From positions 42,370 through 106,369 of the forward strand of contig DATAEK010000129.1 of assembly GCA_036258055.1 (NCBI GenBank): 64,000 bases of DNA, read 5' to 3'. The notes beneath the pieces were generated by a model that saw only the letters and a program-made list of their open reading frames with translations, was not told the DNA's origin and searched no databases. The stretch comes from DATAEK01 sp036258055. GTDB taxonomy: Bacteria > Acidobacteriota > Vicinamibacteria > Vicinamibacterales > 2-12-FULL-66-21. A program made the translations under genes and the position numbers. Of this stretch, positions 45,378 to 53,819 are shown piece by piece. Position 1 is the stretch's first letter. Each line of letters opens with the position of its first letter.

Positions 45378-45411
45378 TAACCGAGAACCGGGAACTTTGG
45401 AACTCGAGAAC
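45378..45411. repeat. Possible remnant heptamer block after argS
   Basis: GAGAACC, GGGAACT, TTGGAACT and CGAGAAC follow one another with 7-8 nt spacing between the argS stop and the amidotransferase start. They resemble the reverse complement of the GGTTCTA-type repeat. This is weak and could be chance. Confidence 0.3.
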
Positions 45412-45414
45412 GAC

Positions 45415-46143
45415 ATGAATCCGAGCCCTGTGATTGGCGTGACGACTTGCAGCCGGCTGGACGATTATCTGAAATCGGTCGAGCAGGCCGGCGGGATCCC
45501 GCGCGTGTTGGAAGTCGGACAAAGTCCTCGACAACTGATCGGGGAGCTGCACGGCGTGCTCCTGACCGGTGGCGGCGACATCGACCCGGTGCTGTACGGC
45601 GAGGAGCGGCATCCCTCGGTCGATGATGCGGAGCCGGGCCGGGATGAGTTCGAGATCGATCTCGCGCGACGTGCGACGTCGGCCGACCTGCCGGTGCTGG
45701 CAATCTGCCGCGGAGCGCAGGTCCTCAACGTGGCCACGGGCGGGTCACTCGTCCAGGACATCCCATCGAGTATCGAGTCCGATCTTCCTCACACCGTCCA
45801 GGAACCCAAGAATGCCATCGCGCACACGGTGCGCGTAGCTGCGGGCTCGCGGCTTCGCGAGGCTCTTGGTGCAACGTTGGACGAGGCGCTCACCTGCCGC
45901 GTCAACAGCCGTCATCACCAGTCGGTCGATCGATTGGGCTCGGGCCTGATTGCCACGGCAACCGCCGAGGACGGCGTCATCGAAGCGATCGAAGCGGCGG
46001 ACGCACGTTTCTGCGTCGGCGTGCAGTGGCATCCGGAGAACTTCTGGAAGACTGGAGAGTTTGCACCGCTCTTCACGGCCTTTGTTGCCGCGGCGCGCGA
46101 GCGCCTTCACCAGATGACCGGCGAAGTCGAGGAAGAGGCCTGA
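45415..46143 (+). CDS. Class I glutamine amidotransferase-like (gamma-glutamyl-GABA hydrolase family)
   Basis: This 242-residue protein of the PuuD/peptidase C26 family has the nucleophile in LAICRGAQVLNVATGGSLVQD, LLTGGGDIDPVLYGEE at the N-terminus and the His-Glu pair in VGVQWHPENFW. It should hydrolyse a gamma-glutamyl amide, but the substrate is unknown because no puu or other pathway genes are adjacent. The ATG at 45415 is preferred to an upstream TTG (45397) inside the repeat-like leader. Confidence 0.88.
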   Translation: MNPSPVIGVTTCSRLDDYLKSVEQAGGIPRVLEVGQSPRQLIGELHGVLLTGGGDIDPVLYGEERHPSVDDAEPGRDEFEIDLARRATSADLPVLAICRGAQVLNVATGGSLVQDIPSSIESDLPHTVQEPKNAIAHTVRVAAGSRLREALGATLDEALTCRVNSRHHQSVDRLGSGLIATATAEDGVIEAIEAADARFCVGVQWHPENFWKTGEFAPLFTAFVAAARERLHQMTGEVEEEA

Positions 46144-46150
46144 CGCGGTC

Positions 46151-47419
46151 TCACCGGTCGAGCACGCCAACGCACTCCACGTGCGGCGTATTCGGAAACA
46201 AGTCGAACGCCCGGAGCGACGACAACCGATACCCTCCCGCCATCAGTTTCGCCACATCCCGCGCCATCGTCGGCGGATCGCACGACACATAGATCACTCT
46301 CGACGCATTCAACCGAAGCAGGTTCGGCATGGCCTCTTTGGAGATGCCCGTTCTCGGTGGATCGACGATGACCGTGGACGGGGAATGAGTGGCGCGCGAG
46401 AGGAACGTTTCGACCGAGTCGACGATGGGATGTAGCGCATCCGTGAACTGCCCGGCGTTTCTCTTCAGATCGCTGCCGCTCGACGCGTCTCCCTCGACGG
46501 CTGTAATCCTGGTTCGGCCGATTCCGGCGAGGGTCAACGAGAAAACGCCGACGCCCGCATACAGGTCCAGCAGATCACTCTCTGAAGGGACCGCTTCGAG
46601 CACGGTGGAGACCAGTTTCGGGAGCAGATAGCGGTTGGCTTGAAAGAAGGAGCGCACGTGGCGTTGTAACGATCCGTGCGCTCTGCCGCCGGTCAAGTCC
46701 TCGAGAGGATCGACGACAACCGGAGAACGGGCCGACCAGAATTGCCCCTCGGCATCCTGGACCGTGCATCCGACGATCGACGCGCTGGCGATTGCCTCGA
46801 GCAGCGCCGGAGACGCGCGGGCACCCGGCGCGAGCTCGACGTGGAGTGCGCGCTGATCCGCGGCGAGATTCTCGGTCAGCTCGATCGATATCGCGGGCTG
46901 ACCGGACGCGCGGAGCACCGCGCCCGCGTGTTCCGCGACCTCGAGCGCTGGATTGGTGAGCTGTCCCGTCTGCGCTGCATCGCAGAGGTCGTGCGTACCT
47001 TCCCGGTAGAATCCCACGCGCCCGTTCTTCGCGTGGAGCCTGGCCCGCATCCGGTACGCGCGCTCCGGTGAAGCTGCAACGTCCACCGCTGGCAGCGCGA
47101 TTCGACCGATGCGCGCAAACGCATCGGCGACGACCTCGGCCTTGAGCGAAAGCTGCCGCGGATATGCGACGTGAGCGTAAAGGCAGCCGCCGCAGAGCGG
47201 GTCCTCTGATGTCTCTCGCCGATCGGGTGATCGTTCGAGGATCTCGACGGCGTCGGCAAACGCCAGCGATCGTTCGACGCGCTCGACCCGTGCAGACACT
47301 CGTTCGCCGGGGATTCCGCCAGCGACGAGCAGCACCTGCCCGTCGTGCCGCGCGATCATCCGACCGCCGGCGGCCGGCTTTTCGATCGTCAGCTCGATCC
47401 GCTGCCCAGAGGTCAGCAT
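46151..47419 (-). CDS. RlmD/TrmA-family RNA (uracil-5-)-methyltransferase
   Basis: This 422-residue SAM-dependent methyltransferase has an N-terminal TRAM-like domain (about 1-60). A partial Cys cluster follows (DPLCGGCLYAHVAYPRQLSLKAEVV), where RlmD binds an Fe-S cluster with more cysteines, and then the Rossmann core LLDLYAGVGVFSLTLAG. The catalytic region is VIVDPPRTGISKEAMPNLLRL and VIYVSCDPPTMARD. It probably makes m5U in 23S rRNA or tRNA; the exact site is not predictable. It ends the operon running from 55487. The next gene upstream ends 2 bp away. Confidence 0.9.
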   Translation of the reverse strand: MLTSGQRIELTIEKPAAGGRMIARHDGQVLLVAGGIPGERVSARVERVERSLAFADAVEILERSPDRRETSEDPLCGGCLYAHVAYPRQLSLKAEVVADAFARIGRIALPAVDVAASPERAYRMRARLHAKNGRVGFYREGTHDLCDAAQTGQLTNPALEVAEHAGAVLRASGQPAISIELTENLAADQRALHVELAPGARASPALLEAIASASIVGCTVQDAEGQFWSARSPVVVDPLEDLTGGRAHGSLQRHVRSFFQANRYLLPKLVSTVLEAVPSESDLLDLYAGVGVFSLTLAGIGRTRITAVEGDASSGSDLKRNAGQFTDALHPIVDSVETFLSRATHSPSTVIVDPPRTGISKEAMPNLLRLNASRVIYVSCDPPTMARDVAKLMAGGYRLSSLRAFDLFPNTPHVECVGVLDR

Positions 47420-47421
47420 GG

Positions 47422-48108
47422 CTATTCGTACGCAATCACCGGGAGCCCGAGCCGCTCGCGTACGAGGCGATCGAAAGCAGCCTCGACGGCCTTCGCGCGC
47501 GCATCCAGCGGCATTCGCTGGAGAAAGTCACCGAGATCCTCTTCAGCTTCTGCTCGGAACGCGGCCGACCGTTCACCATCGAGCACCGCCGCCGCACAGG
47601 CCAGGAGGTCTCCGTCGATCGATCCGAGGCGTGCAACGATCGCCTCCCGATCGTGCCCCCTCGCGCGTCGTGCCTGCTGCCCGAGCGCGTCGAGCTCACG
47701 CACGATCTGGTCGATCGCAGCTGCGGGCACGGCCGCACCGTCCACCGGACGCAGTCCGACGAGCCGCTCGACAACGCGCGCGATGTGCGCGGCCAGCGCA
47801 GGCTTGCGTGGCGGGCCCACGTCCTCACCCGCCTCGGGCATGACCCCGACAGCCCGCCGCCAATCGTCGAACAGCTCGAGGATATCCGGCTCGCAGAACT
47901 CGATGCGCACCGGCCGGCGTCTTGGACCCTTCGCGTAGTACCGCTCGCAGTACCGGTCGATCCCGCGAAACGCAATCTTGAGCGGCACGCCCCGCTCCGC
48001 CCACGCGCACACCTTCCCGAACGCCGGACCGACAATCCGGATCAGATGCCCTTCGTTTTTCTGACAGAGATGCCGTTCGAGCTGGCGGCAGTAGTCGGCC
48101 AAATCCAT
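47422..48108 (-). CDS. Conserved hypothetical protein
   Basis: This 228-residue protein is not assignable to a known family. The N-terminal half (MDLADYCRQLERHLCQKNEGHLIRIVGPAFGKVCAWAERGVPLKIAFRGIDRYCERY) is highly structured, with conserved-looking G, W and R residues and an FRGIDRYCERYYAKGPRRRPVRIEFC stretch rich in Arg/Lys, suggestive of nucleic-acid binding. The C-terminal half (about 100-228) is helical and Ala/Arg-rich. It lies between birA (14-bp gap) and the RNA methyltransferase (2-bp gap). A link to RNA modification is possible but unproven. Confidence 0.7.
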   Translation of the reverse strand: MDLADYCRQLERHLCQKNEGHLIRIVGPAFGKVCAWAERGVPLKIAFRGIDRYCERYYAKGPRRRPVRIEFCEPDILELFDDWRRAVGVMPEAGEDVGPPRKPALAAHIARVVERLVGLRPVDGAAVPAAAIDQIVRELDALGQQARRARGHDREAIVARLGSIDGDLLACAAAVLDGERSAAFRAEAEEDLGDFLQRMPLDARAKAVEAAFDRLVRERLGLPVIAYE

Positions 48109-48122
48109 GGGTCAGTCGATCG

Positions 48123-48935
48123 TCACGGGTTCTTCCACATTATCTCCCCCGACACGATGCGTTCGAGGCGATCGCCGACCCGCACGAGCAGCGCACCGTC
48201 GTCAGCGATGCCCGCGGCGGTGCCGATCCGGCGCCCGGCTGGTGTCTCGTACTCGAGCGGCGCACCCTGCGCGGACGGGGCAAGCGTGCGCCAGCGTCTG
48301 AGGAGACCGGCGCGGTCGCCGTTGGAGAGCTCGTGGACGAGACCGCTGAGCACGACAAGCAGCTCCGCCAGCACCGCACCGCGATCAACGGTGCGGCCGA
48401 GCTCGGCTTCGATCGACGTGGCCCGATCGGCGAGCTCCAGCGGATACGCGGCGGGACGGATGTTGATCCCGACGCCGAGGATCACGTGCAGCAGTCCGTC
48501 CGGCGTCGAGACCCCTTCCGCGAGGATGCCAGCCAGCTTGCGCCGGCGACGAGGCACCCCGGAATTCACGACGATGTCGTTGGGCCACTTGATTTCGACA
48601 GGAAGGCCGGTGGCGGTGGAAATCCCCTCTGCGGCGGCGACGCCGCCGGCGAGCGTCAGGTAGGGAGCGGCGCGCGCCGTCCGGCAGATGATGGACACGT
48701 ATAAGCCGGCGTCCGGCGGCGAGTGCCAGACACGGCCCATCCGTCCGCGACCCGCGGTCTGCGACGAGGCCACGACGATCGTGCCTTCGGCGGCTCCCTG
48801 CTCGGCGAGCGCAGCCGCCACGTCGTTTGTCGATCCTGTTTCTGAGAAGTAGACCACCCGGTCGCCGAAGCCGCGGCGACGGCGGGAGGACGCCTGGAGC
48901 GGTTCGGCCAGATCGACCGGGAGCGAATCAGGCAT
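48123..48935 (-). CDS. birA: Biotin--[acetyl-CoA-carboxylase] ligase, monofunctional
   Basis: This 270-residue biotin protein ligase charges biotin on carboxylase carrier protein. It contains YFSETGSTNDVAAALAEQGA, SSQTAGRGRMGRVWHSPPDAGLYVSI (the GRGRxGR biotinyl-AMP loop) and IKWPNDIVVN with KLAGILAEG. There is no N-terminal helix-turn-helix repressor domain, so it is a monofunctional (class I) ligase. The start at 48935 overlaps the nadC stop by 8 bases; the longer upstream ORF is out-of-frame antisense to nadC. Confidence 0.92.
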   Translation of the reverse strand: MPDSLPVDLAEPLQASSRRRRGFGDRVVYFSETGSTNDVAAALAEQGAAEGTIVVASSQTAGRGRMGRVWHSPPDAGLYVSIICRTARAAPYLTLAGGVAAAEGISTATGLPVEIKWPNDIVVNSGVPRRRRKLAGILAEGVSTPDGLLHVILGVGINIRPAAYPLELADRATSIEAELGRTVDRGAVLAELLVVLSGLVHELSNGDRAGLLRRWRTLAPSAQGAPLEYETPAGRRIGTAAGIADDGALLVRVGDRLERIVSGEIMWKNP

Positions 48936-49785
48936 CCGGTTCGAGTTCGAAGCTGATATCCGCGGCTGGAGCGGAATGTGTAAGCGCGCCGATCGACACG
49001 TAGTCTGCGCCTGTTCGCGCCAGCTCGGGAATCCGATCGAGGGTGACGCCGCCGGAAAGCTCGATCTTCGCGCGGCCACCGATGCGGGCCACGGCGTCGT
49101 GAATCTGTGACGTCGACAGGTTGTCAAGCAGGATGACGTCGGCACGCGCGGCGATGGCCGCCTCGACGTCCTCCAGGCTTTGCGCCTCGACTTCGATGAG
49201 CATCTCCTGGCCGGCCGCCTTCATCCGCTTGACCGCTTCCTCCACGCCGCCGGCGAGCCGGATGTGGTTGTCCTTGATCAGAATGCCCTCGTCGAGCGCG
49301 CCGCGATGATTCATGCCCCCGCCTGCGCGTACGGCGTACTTCTCGAGCGCCCTGAGCGTCGGCGTCGTCTTGCGCGTGTCGAGGATGGCGATGGCGCCGT
49401 TCGCCGCGTCGACGAAGCGCCGTGTCGCACTCGCGATGCCGGACATCCGCTGGAGAAAGTTGAGCGCCGTGCGCTCGGCGGTGAGCATCGGCGCGGCCGA
49501 GCCTTCGACCGTGGCCACGATCTCGCCAGGCTCGCAGCGATCGCCGTCGGCTTTCCTGGCGTTGAACGCCACCCCCGGATCGAGCTGACGGAACGCTTCT
49601 CTGGCAACGTCGAGGCCGGCGATCACGCAAGCGGACTTGACCAGAACCACGCCCCGCGCCCGCAGATCTGCCGGCACCGTCGCTTCGGTCGTGACGTCGC
49701 CCCACCCGAGATCTTCCGCGAGCGCCCGCCGCACCGCCTCGCGATAGAGTGCCGGCTCGAGCGGCTCGAACGGCACCATTCTCAT
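48928..49785 (-). CDS. nadC: Nicotinate-nucleotide pyrophosphorylase (carboxylating)
   Basis: NadC makes nicotinate mononucleotide from quinolinate and PRPP in NAD synthesis. The 285-residue product shows DLGWGDVTTEATVP, ALNFLQRMSGIASATRRFVDA, ILDTRKTTPTLRALEKYAVRAGGGMNHR and IELSGGVTLDRIPELARTGADYVSIG. All PRPP/quinolinate Arg/Lys regions are intact. It overlaps valS by four bases (ATGA). nadA and nadB are not in the window. Confidence 0.96.
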   Translation of the reverse strand: MRMVPFEPLEPALYREAVRRALAEDLGWGDVTTEATVPADLRARGVVLVKSACVIAGLDVAREAFRQLDPGVAFNARKADGDRCEPGEIVATVEGSAAPMLTAERTALNFLQRMSGIASATRRFVDAANGAIAILDTRKTTPTLRALEKYAVRAGGGMNHRGALDEGILIKDNHIRLAGGVEEAVKRMKAAGQEMLIEVEAQSLEDVEAAIAARADVILLDNLSTSQIHDAVARIGGRAKIELSGGVTLDRIPELARTGADYVSIGALTHSAPAADISFELEPDA

Positions 49786-52361
49786 TCGGTGCGCTCCAGA
49801 GGAGTCAGATCAATCTCGTACGATGCCGCCGTCTTGAAAAGAAGCGCCTGCGCGCGCGATGCCGCCTGAAGATCCGCTGCCGCGTCCCCCAGCATTGCCT
49901 CGAGCGCATCCGGGCTCGAGATCGCGACGTGCTGCAATGGGGCGCCCGGTGACAACTGACGCTCGGTTTTTTGCTTGCGAATGTCTCCGAGGATCTCTGA
50001 CGTTCGCCGATAGACGTTGAAAGCCTGCTCCGACGGCAGGCCGAGCTCCTGCTCGATCTCTGCCGGCGTCGGCCAGGTCGCGGTGTGGACGCTGTCGTGG
50101 TGCCACCACGACCACGTTTCCTCGGCAACGAACGGAAGAAACGGTGCGAAGAGCCGCGTCAACACCGAGAGCGTCAGCAGCATCGCCGTGTTCGCCGAAG
50201 CCGCTTCAGCCTCCGTGCGGTCGCCGTACTTCCGTGCCTTCGCGAGTTCGAGGTAGTTGTCGCAGAAATCCCAGAAGAACGCCTCTGTATGCTGGAGCAC
50301 CCAGGTGTAGTCGTACTGCTCGAACCGATCGGTGGCGTCCCGCACGAGCTGCAGGAGGTTCGTGAGCAATCCTCGATCGAGAACGTGGGTCACGGCTCCC
50401 CGCGGCTCGCAGCGCGCGAGTACGAACTTCGACGCATTCAGCAGCTTGATCGCCAGCCGGCGGCCGACCTTCATCTGGCCGGTGTCGAACGCAGTATCCG
50501 CGCCCGGTCCCCCGCGCGCCGCCCAATAGCGTACGCCGTCGGATCCGTGCTCCTCGAGGAGCGCCATCGGCGTGACGACGTTGCCCTTGGACTTCGACAT
50601 CTTCTTGCGATCCGGATCGAGGATCCACCCCGAGATCGCCGCGTGGCGCCAGGGCAGACTCCCGTGCTCGAAGTACGACCGCAGCATCGTCGAGAACAGC
50701 CACGTCCGGATGATGTCGTGCGCCTGCGGACGCACGTCCATCGGAAACACGCGCTGAAACAGATCCGGATCCCCGTCCCACCCTCCCGCAATCTGCGGCG
50801 TGAGCGACGACGTGGCCCAGGTGTCCATGACGTCGGGGTCGCCCGTGAAACCGCCCGGGACGTTCCGCTGATCCGCGCGGTAGCCGTCCGGCGCGTCGGT
50901 CGAGGGATCGATGGGAAGCCGGGTTTCGTCGGGGATCAGTCTGGCGGCGTAGTCGGTAGTCCCGTCCGCGCGGACTGTGTACCAGACCGGGAAAGGCACG
51001 CCGAAGAAGCGCTGCCGGCTGATGCACCAGTCCCCGGTGAGGCCGTTAATCCAGTTGTCGAGCCGCGCCTGCATGTAGGACGGATGCCACTGGAGCTCAC
51101 GGCCCTTCTCGAGCAGCGGGTCGCGGTACTCCATCGTTTTTACGAACCACTGACGGCTGGTGACGATCTCCAACGGTCGATCGCCCTTTTCGTAGAACTT
51201 CACCGCATGCGTGATCGGACGCGGCTCGCCCAGCATGTCTCCGCTCTCGCGGAGCAGCTCGACGATGCGGGCACGGGCTTTCACCGCCGACAGGCCGGCG
51301 AGCTGGTCGTAGTGCTGCTGCGCGCGTGACGGGTCGATCGACTCCCAACCCGGTTCACCCCATGTGACTGGCCGAAGCGCTCCGTTCGGTTGAATAACGG
51401 CGCGCACTGGAAGTCCGAGCTCACGCCACCAGACGACGTCGGTGACGTCGCCGAACGTACAGATCATCGCCACGCCGGACCCTTTTTCCGGATCCGCGAG
51501 CGCGTGAGCCTTGAACGGCACACGCGCGCCGAAGAGCGGCGTCACGGCGTCGGTTCCAAACAGCGGTTTGTAGCGCGCGTCATCCGGATGGGCAACGAGC
51601 GCCACGCAGGCAGGGATGAGCTCCGGACGGGTCGTATCGATCTCGACGAAGCCGCCGTCGGGCCTGGCAAACCGGATCCGATGGTACGCGCCCGGCTGCT
51701 CGCGGTCTTCGAGCTCCGCCTGGGCGACGGCGGTCTTGAAGTCCACGTCCCAGAGCGTCGGCGCCTCGAGCTGATAGGCGAGGTCGCGCTTCAGGAGGCG
51801 CAGGAATGCCATCTGCGACACGCGTTGTGCGCGGCGATCGATCGTCGCGTAGGTCAACGACCAGTCGACCGAGAGTCCGAGGAATTTCCAGAGATGCTCG
51901 AAGGCTTTCTCGTCCTCCGCCGTCAAACGTGCACAGAGCTCGATGAAGTTCGGTCGCGAGACGGGCAGGACGTGCTTCCCCGGCTTGTCGGGCGGCACGA
52001 ACGAGGGATCGTACGGGAGTGACGGGTCGCATCTGACGCCGAAGTAATTCTGCACGCGCCGTTCGGTGGGCAGGCCGTTGTCGTCCCATCCCATCGGATA
52101 GAACACGGCCATCCCACGCATCCGCTTGAATCGGGCGATCGTGTCGGTATGCGTGAACGAGAAAACGTGGCCGACGTGCAGCGATCCGCTGACGGTGGGC
52201 GGCGGGGTGTCGATGGAGTAAACGGCCTCACGCGGCTGAGTGCGATCGAAGCGATAGCGGCCGTCCGCTTCCCAGCGAGCGGTCCATTTCTGCTCGAGAC
52301 CTTCGAGCGCCGGCTTTTCGGGAACTGTGACTGGATGGTTCAGGTCCACACCCTTGGGCAT
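49782..52361 (-). CDS. valS: Valyl-tRNA synthetase
   Basis: This 859-residue class I synthetase has HIGH as GSLHVGHVFSFTHTD and KMSKS as DRKKMSKSKGNVVTPM. The editing domain and anticodon-binding helices are present, but the C-terminal coiled-coil arm is short or absent (the end is IDLTPLERTE). That is the compact ValS form, shorter than E. coli (951). The GWDDNGLPTERRVQNYFG segment agrees with ValS rather than IleS. The start at 52361 (MPKGVDLNHP) is chosen because upstream codons run antisense into the response-regulator region. Confidence 0.95.
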   Translation of the reverse strand: MPKGVDLNHPVTVPEKPALEGLEQKWTARWEADGRYRFDRTQPREAVYSIDTPPPTVSGSLHVGHVFSFTHTDTIARFKRMRGMAVFYPMGWDDNGLPTERRVQNYFGVRCDPSLPYDPSFVPPDKPGKHVLPVSRPNFIELCARLTAEDEKAFEHLWKFLGLSVDWSLTYATIDRRAQRVSQMAFLRLLKRDLAYQLEAPTLWDVDFKTAVAQAELEDREQPGAYHRIRFARPDGGFVEIDTTRPELIPACVALVAHPDDARYKPLFGTDAVTPLFGARVPFKAHALADPEKGSGVAMICTFGDVTDVVWWRELGLPVRAVIQPNGALRPVTWGEPGWESIDPSRAQQHYDQLAGLSAVKARARIVELLRESGDMLGEPRPITHAVKFYEKGDRPLEIVTSRQWFVKTMEYRDPLLEKGRELQWHPSYMQARLDNWINGLTGDWCISRQRFFGVPFPVWYTVRADGTTDYAARLIPDETRLPIDPSTDAPDGYRADQRNVPGGFTGDPDVMDTWATSSLTPQIAGGWDGDPDLFQRVFPMDVRPQAHDIIRTWLFSTMLRSYFEHGSLPWRHAAISGWILDPDRKKMSKSKGNVVTPMALLEEHGSDGVRYWAARGGPGADTAFDTGQMKVGRRLAIKLLNASKFVLARCEPRGAVTHVLDRGLLTNLLQLVRDATDRFEQYDYTWVLQHTEAFFWDFCDNYLELAKARKYGDRTEAEAASANTAMLLTLSVLTRLFAPFLPFVAEETWSWWHHDSVHTATWPTPAEIEQELGLPSEQAFNVYRRTSEILGDIRKQKTERQLSPGAPLQHVAISSPDALEAMLGDAAADLQAASRAQALLFKTAASYEIDLTPLERTE

Positions 52362-52467
52362 AGCCGCCAATCGTATCAGGCTCCTCGACGTGGAGCTCAA
52401 GGTTGCGCGCGATTCCTGGTGGTCCCGTTCGGGCCGCCCGACATCGACGGCGCCGGCGAACGGTCGG

Positions 52468-53382
52468 CTACACTCGATGCCCCTGCTTGATTCGGTCGAT
52501 TTCCTCGCGCACCAGCCGTTCCGCCGTGTCGAGCACCGCACGACGCATGTCGGAATCGGCCATACGGGCGATCACGCGACTGACGATCTCCTCGATCGCC
52601 TCGTTCGAGAGCGCCTGACTCGATTCCGGCCGCGGCGCAATCGGATGCCCCTGTTCGGCGCTCAGCAGCGCCGCAAACGCCTCGTTCAACGTCGGGATGG
52701 ATGTCGGCATTGGCGATGACACTGGAGCGGAACGCGCGGGCCCGGCCTCAGGCGCGGAAACATCACCGGACTTCGATATGACCGGCTCGCGGCCCAGAAC
52801 AGGCGGCACCGGAGATACCGTCGTGCCCAATTTGGCGAACGCGGCGTCGAGGCGGTCGAAGTACTCGTCGAGCGCCTGTGGACGGTCCTTGTCCTCTGCC
52901 TTCGCTGCTGTCGCCGAAGCCGCCACCGGTTCCGGCGCTGCCGGCGCTGTCGACGCAGACGGCTTTGTCGGCGGTGTCGGTGCCGCCGCAGACTCGGAGA
53001 CGGGTTGCGCCGGCGCTCCCGCGAGCAATTCGCGAACGCGGCTGATCACCATCTGAGGCTCGAACGGTTTCACCAGCACACCGTCGCATTTGACGGACTT
53101 GGCGCGCACCTCGTCGATCGGCTCGAAGGCGCCGGTCAACAGCAGAACCGGGATATGCGCGAGCTTGGGGTCGCTCTTGATGAACGCCGCGACTTCGTAG
53201 CCGTCGCGCTCGGGCATGCCGACGTCGGCGAGGACGATATCGGGACTCTCGGACGCCACGCGCTCGATGGCTTCCCGGCCGTTACCCACGGCCAGCACCT
53301 GCACGTCCTCGTCGGCGAACGTAAGCTCGATGACTCGCTGAATGGTGACGCTGTCGTCGGCGAGCAGCAGTTTGCGGGCCAT
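52468..53382 (-). CDS. Response regulator with N-terminal receiver and helical C-terminus
   Basis: This 304-residue protein has a receiver domain (about 1-122): acid pocket ADDS (Asp9/Asp10), phospho-acceptor Asp53 in IVLADVGMPERDGYE, Thr83 in LLLTGAF and Lys104 in VLVKPFE. An Ala/Pro/Glu-rich linker follows (about 125-235) and then a short conserved helical C-terminus (SNEAIEEIVSRVIARMADSDMRRAVLDTAERLVREEIDRIKQ). There is no DNA-binding domain, so it may act by protein contacts. The gene lies one base after the B12-binding mutase subunit, and no cognate kinase is in the window. Confidence 0.85.
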   Translation of the reverse strand: MARKLLLADDSVTIQRVIELTFADEDVQVLAVGNGREAIERVASESPDIVLADVGMPERDGYEVAAFIKSDPKLAHIPVLLLTGAFEPIDEVRAKSVKCDGVLVKPFEPQMVISRVRELLAGAPAQPVSESAAAPTPPTKPSASTAPAAPEPVAASATAAKAEDKDRPQALDEYFDRLDAAFAKLGTTVSPVPPVLGREPVISKSGDVSAPEAGPARSAPVSSPMPTSIPTLNEAFAALLSAEQGHPIAPRPESSQALSNEAIEEIVSRVIARMADSDMRRAVLDTAERLVREEIDRIKQGHRV

Positions 53383-53383
53383 G

Positions 53384-53791
53384 TCAGATCTGCTCCACGC
53401 GCCGGCGCACGTTCTCGTTGATGAAGGTGATGATTTGCTGCATCGGTGTTCCCGGCAGAAAGATGCCCTTGATGCCGATGTCCCGCAACCGGGGCAGATC
53501 GACGTCCGGGATGATCCCGCCGACGACCACCAGCACGTCGTCGAGCCCCTTCTCGCGGAGCAGTTCCATGACGCGCGGACAGATGTGCATGTGCGCTCCG
53601 GAGAGGATCGACAAGCCGATCGCGTCGGCGTCCTCCTGGAGCGCGGCGCCGACGATCTGCTCGGGCGTTTGCCGCAGCCCGGTGTAGATGACCTCCATGC
53701 CGGCGTCGCGCAGGGCTCGGGCGATCACCTTCGCCCCGCGGTCGTGTCCGTCCAAGCCGGGCTTCGCAATGACAACGCGAATCTTTTTCAT
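53384..53791 (-). CDS. Methylmalonyl-CoA mutase B12-binding subunit
   Basis: This 135-residue cobalamin-binding domain protein has the base-off/His-on motif DGHDRGAKVIARALRDAG (DxHxxG, His16) and LSILSGAHMHI and VVVGGIIPDVDLP, all typical of MutB C-terminal domains. It is the stand-alone B12 subunit partner of the 555-residue catalytic subunit 28 bp upstream, as in split archaeal/bacterial mutases. Another name used is methylmalonyl-CoA mutase small subunit. The first ATG at 53791 is supported by the fold start. Confidence 0.93.
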   Translation of the reverse strand: MKKIRVVIAKPGLDGHDRGAKVIARALRDAGMEVIYTGLRQTPEQIVGAALQEDADAIGLSILSGAHMHICPRVMELLREKGLDDVLVVVGGIIPDVDLPRLRDIGIKGIFLPGTPMQQIITFINENVRRRVEQI

Positions 53792-53819
53792 GAGTTCCAG
53801 GAAGGCGGCCGCTTGTCCA

